DNA of 64,000 nucleotides from Triplophysa rosa (GCF_024868665.1 NC_079912.1:15917926-15981925), one strand, 5' to 3'; shown: positions 46,201 through 61,200, counted from the stretch's first letter. Translations and numbers: made by a program. Notes: generated by a model not told the origin, from the letters alone.

Positions 46201-49200
46201 GTGTATGACATAATGAGACAAGCATTAACAATATTTGAATATTTGCAAATGTTGTGTAAAGTTCTCTTGGTGTAACACCCACACTGTGACCTCTGACAGC
46301 TGTTCCTTGGTTAGGTTCAGTGGATGATTGATGGCTGTTATGCCATACTCATTTAAATTGGCACCAGGAGGCAGGTTGGCTCGAAGGATGGCATTATTTG
46401 CCGCGTTCATGAAAACCACCATGGCGTGCCATCCCTTGTTGTTGAACCACACCTGGAGAAAACAGCAAACGTGTCATTTATTTATCTGTGAGACAAGCTC
46501 AGTAAACTATGACAAAAAGCAGGACTTGAACAATCTCACCTTGACATTGTTTTCAGTCTCCATGTATTTTAAGAAAGTACCAAACTCTTTCAGAGTAAGT
46601 GTTGTGTATCTACCCTGTAAATAATACACTGTAAAAATATATGCATATATAACAAGATCAAGATCTATCTTGTACATCTATTTTGCTTTGTTTCAGTCTC
46701 ATTGATATGAAACAAAATTGGTTAATGGCAAAAAAAGGAACATTTACACCCCAATACAAACACAACTGACCCCTGTGACATTAAGCAAACGTCCAAACTG
46801 AGACGCAGCATTCTGGATGGTTTTGGGATCCAAATCTAGAACAGGTAGATGTCCTCCAACTGAGACGCCCATACCTGAATAAAAGAGATCACACATGCAA
46901 AGATTTATTCTACAAAAGACCACAAGGGGGCGCCCTTTATATTTTACATCGGACATCAATACCTTTGCTCATTTACCCAGTACTTGCTCTTTAGGCTGTA
47001 AAACAAAAAGAAAGATATTAAAACAAGATTCATTCCTATATGCATGTAAAAACAGTACAATAGTTATAGACTGATAATTGGACCACAATACCTTGTCCTT
47101 ATTAAGCTCGTGTACGTCTTCACCAAATAATCAGAAATATTTCTGCCAGTCAGATCCAGCAAAACATCACCAGTGGACTGAATCCTCTAAAATCCAGGTA
47201 CACATTTCATTATACACCAACATAACGTAAACAACTAAAGGTTTTGTATTGTTGATCTGAGGGGCAGACCTGAGGGGGAGGAAGACCCCCGGCCCCCTCC
47301 GGGCACACGGGTAACATGGTGAGCTTGTTGGGCGTGCTGCACTGACATCTAGGAGACGGGCTGATGTCGGTCCACCTCGAGTCAGCCAGCATGTCTATGA
47401 GTGCCGGGTTGACCAGAGGCATCTCCCATTTAGTGGTTATGTTATTACAAGGATAGTCTCTGTGAGGAAGAAGAATGGATGATGTTAGTAGGCCAGTGGG
47501 AAATGGCAGCGATGTCTATTTATGAATTGTAATGTATACGTACTCAAGAGGTTCATCCAACATACAGCGAGTCCCAAATCCAGGTCTGTTTAGAAGCACA
47601 TCCCCAAAATATCTCATTTCAGGACTTTGCATCTGTTCATTACTGAAAGTAAAGTGATTAAGGCTGTCATTTAATTGAAGGAATGATGATATACTGATTC
47701 ATTTGTCCAACTCATTGTAATAAATGGCATATATTAAGGACAATTAGGCATGACATAATGAGTACATCAAACATGATGGTTGTAAATAGTTATTCACACT
47801 GTCTGCGTCCTTAATGGTTATTACAAAATGAACATACAGATCAGCCCATCACAGTTTATTAATATAACACAGCTTTTATCATGTCTAACATCTTTCCAAC
47901 ATCTTTAACACTAAATAATACAGTGTTTTAAAGCCTTACTATAGTCATTTGTAAAGTACACTGATCAATTCACTATATTCACTATTACAGAATATTGTGG
48001 TACACTATTACTATTAGAATTACTATTAGAAATGAGAAATTACTATAATATACAACAGTATACTACAATTTTCTATAGTAAATACAATATATTTTTTCGT
48101 TTGAGAATCCTGTTGCTTCTGAATGTTTTACCTGAAGAATGTGAATTGTCTGCCGTACATCCATGGGCTCAAGGTCAGACTGGGATATTCTCCAAACGGT
48201 GGAACAATCAGAGTGAACATCAAATAAACCAGAACAAAACTTGCCGGCAACACAATCTGAAATAGAGGGCAGAATAAAGTTCAGAGCACCTGTAAAATAC
48301 ATAACCAACAGTCTATTAACCCAAACTAGGATTGTTAGTCTGACCTGGGCTAGAAAGTCTTTTCCAGATCGTGTGCTGTGATGAAACCTCTTGATGAGGA
48401 GAGCAATGAACTGCTTGAGGATCAGACAGACTCCTTTCACCTGTCTGGACCCTCTGCCCTGTTTGCTGAATAATAGTCCAGGCTTCGACTGACTGTTAGC
48501 ATACACCGATCTGTCTCCATCTGTACACAAGATCAAATACAGTCAGGATGATGTATAGAGAGGCATCATACTGTATGTACTGAGGCATCAGGGTGGTCAA
48601 TGCCAACATAATGCTTATTGCAAAACTAAGCAAATATACTTAATTTTGGTATCAAAGCTTTGCCAAGTCACAATTCACCACAAAACTAATAGAAAAATAT
48701 TTAGCCGATGAAAAAATGAAGAGACCATTTCAAAATTATTTTCAGCTTTTCTGAATTGACTATTTATAGTGTTTAGGACTACTAACTACTAACAATATTG
48801 CTGCCTAATTAAAAAATATATATTGTTTCCATTTTGCATTTCTTTGCAGAAAATGAAAACTGGAGAAACAGGTCAAAATAACAGACAAGAAGCTCTCTAT
48901 TTTTTCAGACCTCAAATATACTGCAAAGAAAACAAGTTCGTATACACTTGCAATGCAACAGTAATCTTTGTACATGTATTTAGGAAAAGTTCAAAAGTAT
49001 TTTTTTATGTGATAACCTCGTGTTTTCATGTGTCTTGTCATGCTGTCAGTCTTTCACATTGCTGACTTCAGGTCACCCCTGAGATTTTGTTAAAATTCAA
49101 CAAACACTGGACTGTGCATATATGCTGATTACATGAAAATTTTGAATAGTCTTCACTTTTTGTATATTTTACAAAAAAAACTTTCTTGTAGAAAAGAAGG

Positions 49201-52200
49201 CCTGTTTTGTATCATTAATGTTTTATTCGCAAGTAATGAGAACTGAAAAGAAAAAGATGCTGAATTGGCAGGACAAACCATACCATTTCTAAAACAGACT
49301 ATTGTCTGTAACATCATATAATTTTAGATCTTTTCCTTTTGATTTTGGAGTGAAATGTGAATGCACGTTTTTGTGGCTCATCCACAGTCAAAATTCATGC
49401 GAATTTTATAACAAATATTTGAGATACAACTGTTTTTAGCTATTAAACAGCAAGCTTGGCCAGCCAAAAAAACCACTACGAGGGCTGCACTATGTAGCAT
49501 TCTGTCATATCTGAGAGACGAGCAGCTCTTCATGGCATCCAGTGTTGTTTCTATGAACTGAAATTAATCTTCACCTTCTTCCATGTTCATAATCTTTCCA
49601 CTGTCTCTATAGAGACTCACAAGAGATTTCTGCTGCAGAGCTCTGACGTCTAAGAGGTTCAACCACAAAATGCACATCACAATATTTACAGGGACAGTAA
49701 ACTGACAAACACATACACGGCAGCTGAAACATCTGAGATCGACTGAATGATCAGAAACAGAATCTCACCAGATACAGCACTGCCGTCTGAAGACGCTCCA
49801 TCAGCGGTGACTTTCAGAAAGACCTGCAGGACACCAAGCAGCCAGGAAAGATCATGCTTTTACACAAAATATTTGAGCATTCAGTTTAGTCAGAGCCATT
49901 GAGAGAGAGAGTCACGTCAACTCCGTTGACTCCAATGGAACAGTTTTTTCACAGCAATGGCGGTTCATGTAGGCTCTCAATAGTTTCCGGAAATTACTAG
50001 TAACGCATGGAGCTACTGCTAAACAGACCAACTGAGGTAAACTTTTAACCCATTAAAAGACGTAAGTCATTTAATGAATAAAAAATGAAAGAAATAAAGC
50101 ATTTACAGGGTCATATGGCGCGAATACCTGTTTTTCGGTGTCTTTGGTGTGTTATAAGTTGCCCATGCATGTATTAGACACGTAAAACTGCAAAAATTAA
50201 AGTGACGGAATAAAAGATGCATTCTATCTAAAAGCAAATGTTCACCCAGACCTGCCTGAAACGCCTCGTGTAACCACACCCCCACAAATCCACGTCAGTT
50301 CGTGGTATGATTTGACTAAGACCGCCCAAATGTATACGCAAGTAAGGTGGGCGTACCTGTCAGTACAATTGCTTTGGAACCTGATGGTCCAAATATGGTA
50401 AGAGGCGTCACATTTCCATCACACGCTTGCAGTATTCGACCAATCACTACGCACTGGTTAACTGGCCAATCATAGCACACCTCACTTATCAGAGCAATGA
50501 GCTTTGTAAAAAATCTGCGCATTTCAGAGAGGCGGGCCAAAGAGGAGATACAAACATGCGGAAAATACAGCGTTTTTGAACCTTAAATCGTGTATACACA
50601 TTGCATTACATCTAAAACAAACAATAATATCTATGTCATATGACCCCTTTAAAGAGAAAACATAACTTCCTGGAACTATCTGAAGGCTCCAAGAATCACG
50701 TGACGCAAAAATTTTGAACTTCCGTTGGCGCAACTCTCTCTCAATGGCTCTGAGTTCAGTCAGTCTGGGAGGCTGAAGTGTAGTGTTGGATTTACAATAT
50801 TGTTCAAGTTATTAATGTTACAAATTGCAATGACTATTATAGCTTGAAATTCAAATTTAGAGGAGAAAAGAGTGATATGTGAAACGGGGAAAAAAGATTT
50901 AGCTGTCATTGTAGATTGAAGATAGAGCAAATACAAATCATGCAAATTGAGTCCTAATAACCTAAATTCATTACTTTCATGTAAAACAAAATAAAAAAGA
51001 ATAAGTTTGTTTGTGTGATCAAACCTCCTCCAGCGATGAGTCTGAAACTCCAAAGCTGCTCAGGCCGATGTCCGCCAGCGTCTCTTCCAGCTCTCTGAAC
51101 AGACCGGCGTAAGAACGATGTCTGAAGCCCCTGCTGGGCAGAAGGAAGGTCAGTTCCTGACCTATGACCTCGATCAGCCTCGCCTCTGGAGCGTGATGCT
51201 GCACAAGGGCTGTGATGCTTTCAATGTCCCCTGATGGAAAAGAGATACAGATTGCAAAAAAACACAAACATTTTTTGTTTTTTCGGATTTTCAGTTACAA
51301 TCACTTATTCACAACTCGCAACCCCCTCAAAAACAAAACTAGATTTACAATTTGAAGTAAATGCATTATCATGTGACCAAGATGTTTGCTATTAAACACT
51401 CGCAGTGCAGGGATGTTGGGCAAATGTTACATTGACATAATGACAACATTGGCAGTTTTGCTTTTCATTTATTTAGTACATGAAATGTTTATAACTTTTA
51501 TTGTTTCAAAAAGTTTACAAAAAATGTAAAGATGCAGCAGACTCTACACTAAATATATCATCTTGATGGACAGAGACGAAAGTATGCGGTAGAAGAAAAA
51601 CGTTTTTTGCTGACAGAATGTCGACGTCTTGGAACTCCTTACCTTCCATCTGCCTCTCTGTAATTCTGGGCAGATCTTTGCCGTTTTCGTTAAACTTGGT
51701 ACAGAGGGAACTCTTACAAGAGCAGGTATCAGTACAGTCACACTGACCCTGCAGAAAACAGACAAACCGTATTAATATAACTAAACTCTCTCCGTGAACA
51801 CACAGTCAAATGTCTTACCTCCTTCCTGAAACAGGGCACATCCTCCTTGATGCGCCGCACCAGCGTGAGATAGAACCCGGCGCCCAGACAGTTCTTCAGA
51901 AAGAGAGGAGACCCGCAGCAGTGCAGTCGACCCTGAGAGATGACGGCCACGCGGTCGCTCAGCAGGTCGGCTTCATCCATGTGGTGTGTGGAAAGAATCA
52001 CCGTACAACCTGTGCAATACCAAACACATACAGTACAACACACATTTCACACCCGTACCCAAAGTATAATGCTACAACGTCTGCAAGATGATACTGAATA
52101 AATCGGTGAATCGAGGGTGTTTGCACCTGAGCGATATTTTAACAGCAAATCCCAGATGGAGCGTCTGGAATATGGATCCACTCCTGATGTGGGTTCATCT

Positions 52201-55200
52201 AGAAACACAACTTTCGCACCACCAACAAAAGCCATCGCAATGGAAAGCTTCCTCTGCATTCCACCTACAAAGAGGGAGAAAAATATCACGCCATTCCACG
52301 AAAATCGCTAAAAGATATCTATATACAACGGACAAACTTTAATGATAAATTCATTTAGGCAGGCTGAAGGGATGTGTGATCTAACCTGACAGGTTTTGTA
52401 CTTCCTCATTTCTCTTGTGAGGGAGACCGAGATCTTCCAGCATGTTTTCCACCTCCAGTTGGGCTTCTGGTACAGGTCTACCCTTCAGCAGAGAGTAAAA
52501 CAAAATGTGCTCGGCTACTGTCATACTGCATGTCAGAAACGGAGAAAAGGAGAGAAAGAAAGTAGGATTGATTGACTAAAGTTGTCTTTTCCGCACATCC
52601 TTTAAATTAAAGCACGTGGGGGGTTACAAACTGGTGAAAGATGATGTTATGTTGAGGACACATTCCCAGCGATTTGCGGATGGCGTCCATGTCCTTGCGG
52701 ATGTCTTTCCCATAAACAGAGGCTGTTCCAGAGGTGGGAGGGAACATACCCGTGAGAATAGACCTGTGGGAGAGAGAAGCAAATGTTTGTTTCTGTTTGG
52801 TATGCAGCTTTCCTGTAGCTCAGTGGCAGTGTTGGGTAAGTTACTCTGAAAAAGTAATTAATTACTAGTACTAATTACACATTCGATAATGTAATTAGAT
52901 TACTCTACAAGTTACTCTCTTCAAAAAGTATTTAATTACTTATTACTAATTACTTTCTATATCCTACATCAACCTTGATGAGTTAAGTGAATCAAGGATA
53001 GACATGAAACGGCTCTTTTAATTCATTCAAATAAATAATATAAAACTACATAAAGTATTATTATTAATTACAAATGTGAGAATTATACATTAAAGCACGG
53101 ATTTTAAAGTTAGACTTTGAATTTTGATGTAAATTCCTCTTCTGCACACACACATATTACACAAAGTATTCAGTTTAATTACATCAGAAGTAACTGTAAT
53201 TAAATTACAGAAAAAATAAGAGTAATCCCTTACTTTACTTTTTCAAGGGGAAAGCAATTCAATTACAGTAACTAATTACTTAATAACTAGTTACACCCAA
53301 CACTGCTCAGTGGTAAGAGCATGGCGTTTACAACACCAAGGTCGTGGGTTCGATCCCAGGGGATTGCACATACTTAGAAACAAATGTATAGGATAATGCA
53401 ATTGCAAGTCGCTTTGGATAAAAGCGTCTGCCAAATGCATAAATGTAAATAAAGACTCATTTCTTTAGGTGTTGGTACATACATGGTAGTGGTTTTCCCC
53501 GCACCGTTGTGGCCCAGGAAGGCCGTAATCTGACCTTCATAGAAGGTGATGCTCAGCCCATCTACAGCAGGTCTGGAGCTGCCACTGAACACCTTATACA
53601 GGTTCTCCACACACACTCCTGCCACCAAACCCACTGGCTCGGGCTCGAAAAACTGCCTCCCTGGATATATAAATGATAGATATGAATGAGAATTTGTAAA
53701 TTATTACAGAAATACTTGGGATTTGAATGATATTCAATAATAAAGCCTACAGTAGATGTTATATGATATATATCAATTATTTCTAAGTGAAAATAAAATG
53801 CTTAAACTCTTAAAAAAATCTTAGATGTCTGGGTCAAATATACATCCCTTACAATAAATAAATATCATGGTAATAAAAATAAAGCTATTAAAACAATTTC
53901 CGTTCATTAAAATCAAATCACATATTGGCTTAAATATTATTTGAAAAACCTAAAATAAATGAAGATTAGAAATGTTGCCTCAGCAATATACTGAAAATCA
54001 TTAACTGAAGCTAAACCTAAAAACGAACTAAAATAAATTAAACTTATATAAAAAACATAATAAATAAATGACAAAGGCTAACATTAATATTTCTAACTAG
54101 AATAAACATGAAAACTAAACGTTCAACAATAAAATCTAATTTAAAACAAAACCTAAAATGGAACCAAAGGAAATTAAACTTATTTAGAAACATAAAAAAT
54201 TAACAAATAAATAATTGAATGACAAAGGCAAACATCAAATGGCTAATAAATAAACTAAAATAAACATGGAAAATTTAAATATTACCAATAAAATCTCATT
54301 CAAAATGTTAATAAAACTTCAATAAACCTTAAAACGAAACTGTAATAATAAAAATACATTTGAATAAGGATCCATCCACTGTAAAAAAAATCTAATAAAT
54401 GTACATCTCATGATGTTTGAAGAAAATCATGTATTGATTTATTAATAGTGCTAAAAGTAACACTTTTACTATTTGTTATATACTTTTTACTATTTGACTA
54501 TTTTTACATAGACAAGTTATCTGAACAACCAAGTATTAATCTATCTGAGCGCTGAAATGATCTTGAATTTTGCTCTGACATCTCAGCAGCAAGTATAATG
54601 CGGCACAGTGGTACTAGGGCTGTCAAACGATTAATCGCGATTAATCGCATCCAGAATAAAAGTTTGTGTTTACATAATATATATCTATGTACAGTGCATA
54701 TTAATTTTGTATTTATAAGCACAAAACATACACAGGCTTGTCTATATATTTAGGAAATATTTAAATGTATTAATTTATATTTAACAATCATTTAAATTCT
54801 AAATAAACTAAAAAAATAATTTATATTTTTCTCAAATAAATGCATTTATGTGTATGTGTTCATAAATACAAAATTAATTAGCACAGTATACCGACATAAA
54901 TTACGTAAACACAAACTTTTATTCTGGATGCGATTAATCAAGATTAATCGTTTGACAGCCCTAGTGGTAACAATAATATATTATATAATCATGTATATTT
55001 AAGTATTAATGCTTTGGTCCAACCATGGTTGCCACTGTAATTTTAGTGTTTGCAAAAGCAGAAATGAGATCAGCAGAAAAGAATGTCTATATCACAGCGA
55101 TTCAACATCTCTAACATACATTAACCAGCAATCTGAATCTGTGACACACAGAAACCGGCATTCCAACCTGTCAGCCAAGCAAACAGAAACAAGGTTACAG

Positions 55201-58200
55201 CATCTCACAGCGGGAACTTACAGAGGCGTGTTTGTGCATCATGTGACGTGTACACGCGTGCTCGTGCACAAACATGCGTGTCCATGCCCATGGCACCCGT
55301 GTCTGGCGCCACATTAGACAGCGTACCTGAACCTAAGACAAGTACTGATGAAACTAAGAGCACAGTAATTACTCCCATGGGGCTCTATGAGTTCAAAGCC
55401 AAGAAACCTGCTGGATGCCTGTGGTCTAGTCAAGCAGATAAGCCTGGTTAGGCCTTTGAATAGATCTGATGGGATCTTTTCCAAGAGTAAGAGGAGAAGC
55501 ATCTTCCTGTTTGCTGTAATAAGTTACTACAGGGAATGAAACCTTTCCCCTGATAGCAAATAAAATCAGCTGGAATAATGCCAATGAAATAGTCGCTATA
55601 CCTGATGAAACTACGCTCTCGTTGGCCGTCTCTTCTTCATCAAGCTTCTTGTGTTCTTTCTCGATTTTGTCTCGTACGCCGCCATGTTTGCAGGATCCGG
55701 CCTGCTGCACGTTGTTCTCTTTCTTGGCTTTCTTGACGCCATTATCAAACGCAGGTTTCTCCATCACTGACTTCGTAGGAACTGTGAACAACAAAATATC
55801 AATATTTATACGATCGAAAAAATATAAATAGAAACACTCGCATGTTTATACTTTATGCAAAACTCACTCACCTGGTTTAAGAGGCTCAGGACGGTTCAAC
55901 CAATAGGAAGGCAGGATTGGAAAGTAAAAAGACCTTCCGATACCATACTGCCCTGATTGTAAACATAAGAACCATAGTTGCTTTCGATCCTTTAATACGT
56001 TTCTCACTATGAAAGCAGAATATTATTTACCTGGAAATACGTTGTCGAGGTACCACGCAAGTACAGCATAAAGAATCGTGTCCACTGCCAACATGACAAT
56101 AGAGGTGAGAAATGAAAACTCGTCTCCCTCCAGAAGGCTGGTCTGGATGTTGTCCCACTGCAGCCCGAGTCCCTGCTCCTCATAACGGGACAGATACTCC
56201 GTCCCGAAGCCGAACGCCACTTGGGATATCAGACTCTGATACACAAATGCGAACAATCTCAGACCTTTTTTTACCAGTAAAACCATTACAAAATCTCTTT
56301 ATGTATTGTGTTTTAGGCCTCATTCTTACATAGCAAAGATAGTTGGTGTAATGTTGAATCTATGTTAAGAATAACACTCATTCAACATTAAATCAACTAA
56401 TTTTGCGTTCTATTAGTTCAGATGTTTCTGATGGGACATACCGCCATGATTTTCATATCTTTGGTAATGCGGTCCTGCCAGGCAAAACACACTATGTGTG
56501 GCAGGTAGAGAGTGAAGTGAATGATGCCACTGCAGGCCGCAGCCAGGTTAGCTCTGTTAAAAAACACACTCATGAGGAAACACTGCATGATGGTCGCCGT
56601 GGTGTACGTGAGCAGGAAGAGGAAGAGGATGATGGGATTGCTGTAGTTCAACACTTTTCCTCCCTGTGTGAATTAAAACAAGACTTTTAGATTGTTTGTG
56701 TTCATCACGGTATATTTACAAGCAAACTAGTCATTGCTTACAGTGACCACAAGGGGTCAGTAGAGCACAAATATTTAATAAAGGTAAAAAATCTTTTAAC
56801 ATCCAATATCTGCAACTTCAAATAATATTTTGCTGTGATAGAAAAACTGTATTAAGATTATTAAATGATATAATATGATATTCTTTTATTTTACATAATA
56901 TTAGACCCCCAAGTAAGGGACCACCACCCAAACGTTTAAAAAAGAATAGTATTTTATAAATGTATTAAAAACCTTTTATAAATGCCCGATTGATACAATA
57001 ACATAGACATCATACATTCTTTTAATTATGTTGCGTTATCATATTTTTTTTCTCAATATTGTAATGCGGGTCCTGCTGTTAAATTAATTATTTATTTTTG
57101 TGTTTCACTTAATTTAATCTAACTTTAATATTACTCTATTTTTCAATTGATTGACTTCAATCAAATACAGTATAATCTATTTAAAATATCAAAAACTATG
57201 TTTCATTTTGTATCTGAATTTCATTTATTCATTGAATTTGTTTATTTTAACCTTATTTGTCATTTATTTACGCATATATTTTTCTTTTAAGCATTATAGA
57301 CTTTAATGTGGACTCCTGTCACTCACTTGCGGCCCCCAGTTTAAAAACCCCTGATCTAGATAAACCATCTGAAACCAACTAAGACCAGCAAAGGGATCGA
57401 TTTACATCCTGAAAAGTGTATTTGTTGGTCCACCATCTCTCACCATGACAATCAGAGTGAGCAGGGCCGTGTTGGAGGCCATCATGAGGAAGGTGTCGAT
57501 GAACCATGTACACCAAAGCACACGGCTAGTAACGCCCATTGCCTTCAACGTCTCTTTTAACCTCATCTCTTTCTCCAGTACAATGCTCTTGACTGTCATG
57601 GAGACCGAGTAGACCCAAGCCAACACCATGAAGATTGGAAAGCAGCGATTCAGAGTAAGCATGAAGCTGGAGTTGTAGGTGAGGAAAAGAAGAGAGACCA
57701 TTTATTGGTATAGCATGCAAAAATATTCAGAATGTAATAAACATAATCACCTTATATGTATATTTTTTACATCTGAGTGTGATACTTACAGGTCATCTAC
57801 ATAGCAGGGGTATGGCATCTGCTGTAAATAGACCCCTAAAGGCCGTTCCTTGCTCGTGTGGGTCTTTATAATCCCATGTTCTATCATGTCCTGCAGATAA
57901 GCAAATCCTCCCCATACGTACCGTAGGTCATCCATAGGGTCGGCTCTCGGCCCTGGATCCCAGTATCTGACCACAAAAATAGGACATATTGAAAACTTGA
58001 GATGATAAATGGTTTACTGATGACATCATTATGTTATAGACAGACCTGTCTTTGATCTTGTTGGTGCGTTCCACAACGTCAATGTCCATGCGGATCTTAA
58101 ATTTGACATGAGGTGGCACCTTTGTGGTCCAGGAGTACATGTCCACAAAGACCAAGCCAGCCCAGAATTTATTTTCCTCAAGAAGGTCTAATGCCCGATG

Positions 58201-61200
58201 GGTCAGCTGGTCCTCATCAGAGATGGCCGAGAACTTATCCAGGACCAGACACTGTATAAACACAAGAGAAAAGCATAACTTTAGTTCAATCTAATTGTCT
58301 GCTGTTAATTTGTCTTCACTTGGCGTAAGTGGTTGGGTGTCTGAATTTAAATCTCGGCGACATTGTTCGTCCATGTGGCTGGTATGCGATGCTATAAACC
58401 AGTCTGAGCTTTTTCTTTGTGTAGGTCAAGTAGACTGACAGCTGTACCTAATTGGACTTATTCTCTGGGTTGGTCTGTCACTCCTCTGCCATACTAGCTG
58501 GAATGGAGTGCAGGGTTTAGATAGCGGAGGTCTTCTTTCACTGGCACAAGGTGCATTCGCTTAGCTTGTTTAGGATTGAATGCATTCGGCATGGAGATCC
58601 ATAAAAACTCTCCCAGACGCTGGCGAAGTCTCAGTGAGAAATCAAGGAGTTTTCTTTGTTCTTCTTGACATTAGAGAGGGAAGATTGACTGTTTGGTCTG
58701 TGCCTTTCTGTTTTAGAGAAGATTTGCTTCTCTTTGTCTGCGCCGGAGGTCTACGAGGGCTGTGAGAGTGAATTGCAAGTGAAGCTTAATGGCCACTCTC
58801 AGCCAATGAAAGCAGTCTGTTTAAAATGTCAGAGGGATAAAGCGTGTCTTTGAATTTAAAGGTGCGGTGTATGGAATGAAATACTAGTTTACTGAATACT
58901 GAACAGTTCTAATTCTTACTATTAAAATGAATATGTGAAACTGCAATATACGCATACAAAAACATCATTATTAAAAAAGTAATAGCAAAACTTCACCCAT
59001 AACTCCGCTCCAAAACCTGGCACAAAAGTAAAGCATATATGATTTCTCCAAATTAAATAGTTACACTGTGAAAACTGTAATTTTACATCTTTTTCTGTTA
59101 TTTACAGATTTTTCACGTATAATGTTAAAAACTCTAATTTTACATCATTTTACTTTTTTACAGAATTTTCATGTATAAATGATTTTCATGTATTTTTTAA
59201 ATGCGGTAAAAAAAAATACAACTATTTTACTAGGAAAACATGTAAAATATGTAATTGTACGTGAACAACTGTTATTTTACAGTATTTTCTGGCGCCCCAG
59301 CAGCCAAAAAATAGTTTTATACAGATTTTCTACAGTGTACGAGTTGACATTGTGTTGGATTATCCAGCTTCTTTATTCCAAATACGTAAAAAAAAAGATG
59401 TGAACAATTGTTGCCAAATATTTAGTGTAGTACTGTCAACATGATCTCACAATAATTCCTAACTGTTTTACGAAATGACGAATTCGTATGATTTTTTTAC
59501 GATCGCATTCTTACGTTGTAGGGAGATTTGGTTTAACCTACCGGATCAGGTTAGTTTTAATATTTATTACGATTCACATCGTACAGATTCATCTGAATTA
59601 GCCTCCTTGTAAAATATTTACAAATTCCCGAAGATCAGGTTGGTGCTCAAAGTTTCTGGTAAACCTAGTGTGTATATGTTAGCTATTTCATCATTTGCAT
59701 TCCGTGCACATTAAAAATGTGCAGAATGGGAATAGTAATCATTAAGATCACAAACTCCTGCAGACAGTAACTGAAATACTGGAGGTCCAATACCTCTCCA
59801 TATCGATTTATCAGGCGAATAACTCGGTCAGTGAGGTTGAAGATGTTTCGCCAGTCAAAGCTAGGCATGTCCCGGGCTCGATCTTCTTCAGGGCTATTGT
59901 ACAGGAAGTTGAGGATATGCTGACCGGTAAACCCAGTTTCCATTAAGCCTTTATTAATATAATCCATGACTGTGGGGTTTCTAATGGAGTCCTGAGATAT
60001 AAAACACATTAAAGTGATATTAAAACAATCTTTTATGTACAGGTGGCATTTTTCTAAAAATATTGTTTCATTTGTGCTCTTTCTTACCCGAAGCATGTTC
60101 ATCTGTACACCACCCTGAAAGAACGTCCACACCTGTGGGCCAACCTCCTCCCACGCCCGGCCCATGTTCCTCAGTCTTTCTAATTCCTCAAAGGTGGTGT
60201 TTGCCTGGACAAACAAACACATGAGTTTAGGCGCATTCCAGTAAAAGCAAGCAGGAACCAATTAAATAATCTTTTTGTTAAACGTTCAACAGTACAGTCA
60301 CAATAAAGCCAGATCAAGACTCAGGTGGTGGCAACCGGTTGCCCGAGCTTGACCACAGAAGAACTAAATTCCCACAAGGAGCAGTTTACACAGTCTCTCT
60401 GAAAGCCCTGCTGCATAAACAGAGAAACTTAAACCTTCTGAAGCTGATCGGATGGGACTCCAGCCATGGCCCGTTGCCCAGGCCAAACATGTCCACACCT
60501 CACCCTGCACAAGAGGGACTTCTCTCCTGGGGCAGGGGTCTTATATCTCCCTGTCACTCTCACTTTTCTTTTCTCTCTTATTTTTACAAATGCTTTTCTG
60601 TTTTTATTTGTGCCTTTGAGAGAGGGACAATAAAAGAGGAATGAGAAGTAAATACACATTAAGAGTAAGAAAAGCATCCAACATGAAATAAGGGGGAGAC
60701 ATGGTGGATTAGTGGACATTAAGGTTACTGTATAAAAGAGAAAACTTATTTATAACGTAGGTGGAGAAACAAGCAGTCCTGCTGACATAACTTGAGAAAT
60801 CAAAAGCCAGTCAGCTTGTTCTTATGGGCTCCTAAAACAAACGTAGCCTCTACAGGAGCCTCTGCGTCATTTCCCCGCCAGCCAACCCATTGACAGTTAT
60901 GCAGCGTTTAGGTGATTTATCTGACAAGCCAGGAGCAGATAAGCTTTTGCTTCAATACAGCTGGCATGCGAAACATTTTTGTGCCCTTCTCTGTGCGAAG
61001 TGGGCGGTACTTTAGGGGTCATTCCAGATGAAAGTGAGCAACCTAACTGAATTAATTTATTTAAAACGGCAACTCATTTAATCGCAACAAGAAAATATTT
61101 CTTTGTCCTTACCCGGCACCCACTACATAAAGAGACAGTACATTGAGTTTGAATTTAAGACACAAAGAGCATTTTGGTGTGATTTGACAGCCACATAAGC

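Noticed and set aside
49577..49608. 32-nt candidate exon on the minus strand (acceptor CTATAG, donor GAAG|GTGAAG) between abca4 exons 26 and 27
   Set aside because: Exons 26 and 27 join in phase without it, its length would break the frame, and nothing in it resembles ABCA4.
53306..53370. Possible genuine tRNA gene from the TGGTAAGAGC...GGTTCGATCC motif
   Set aside because: The acceptor stem halves do not pair, the A box is split by a transposon, and the downstream tail is that of a SINE.
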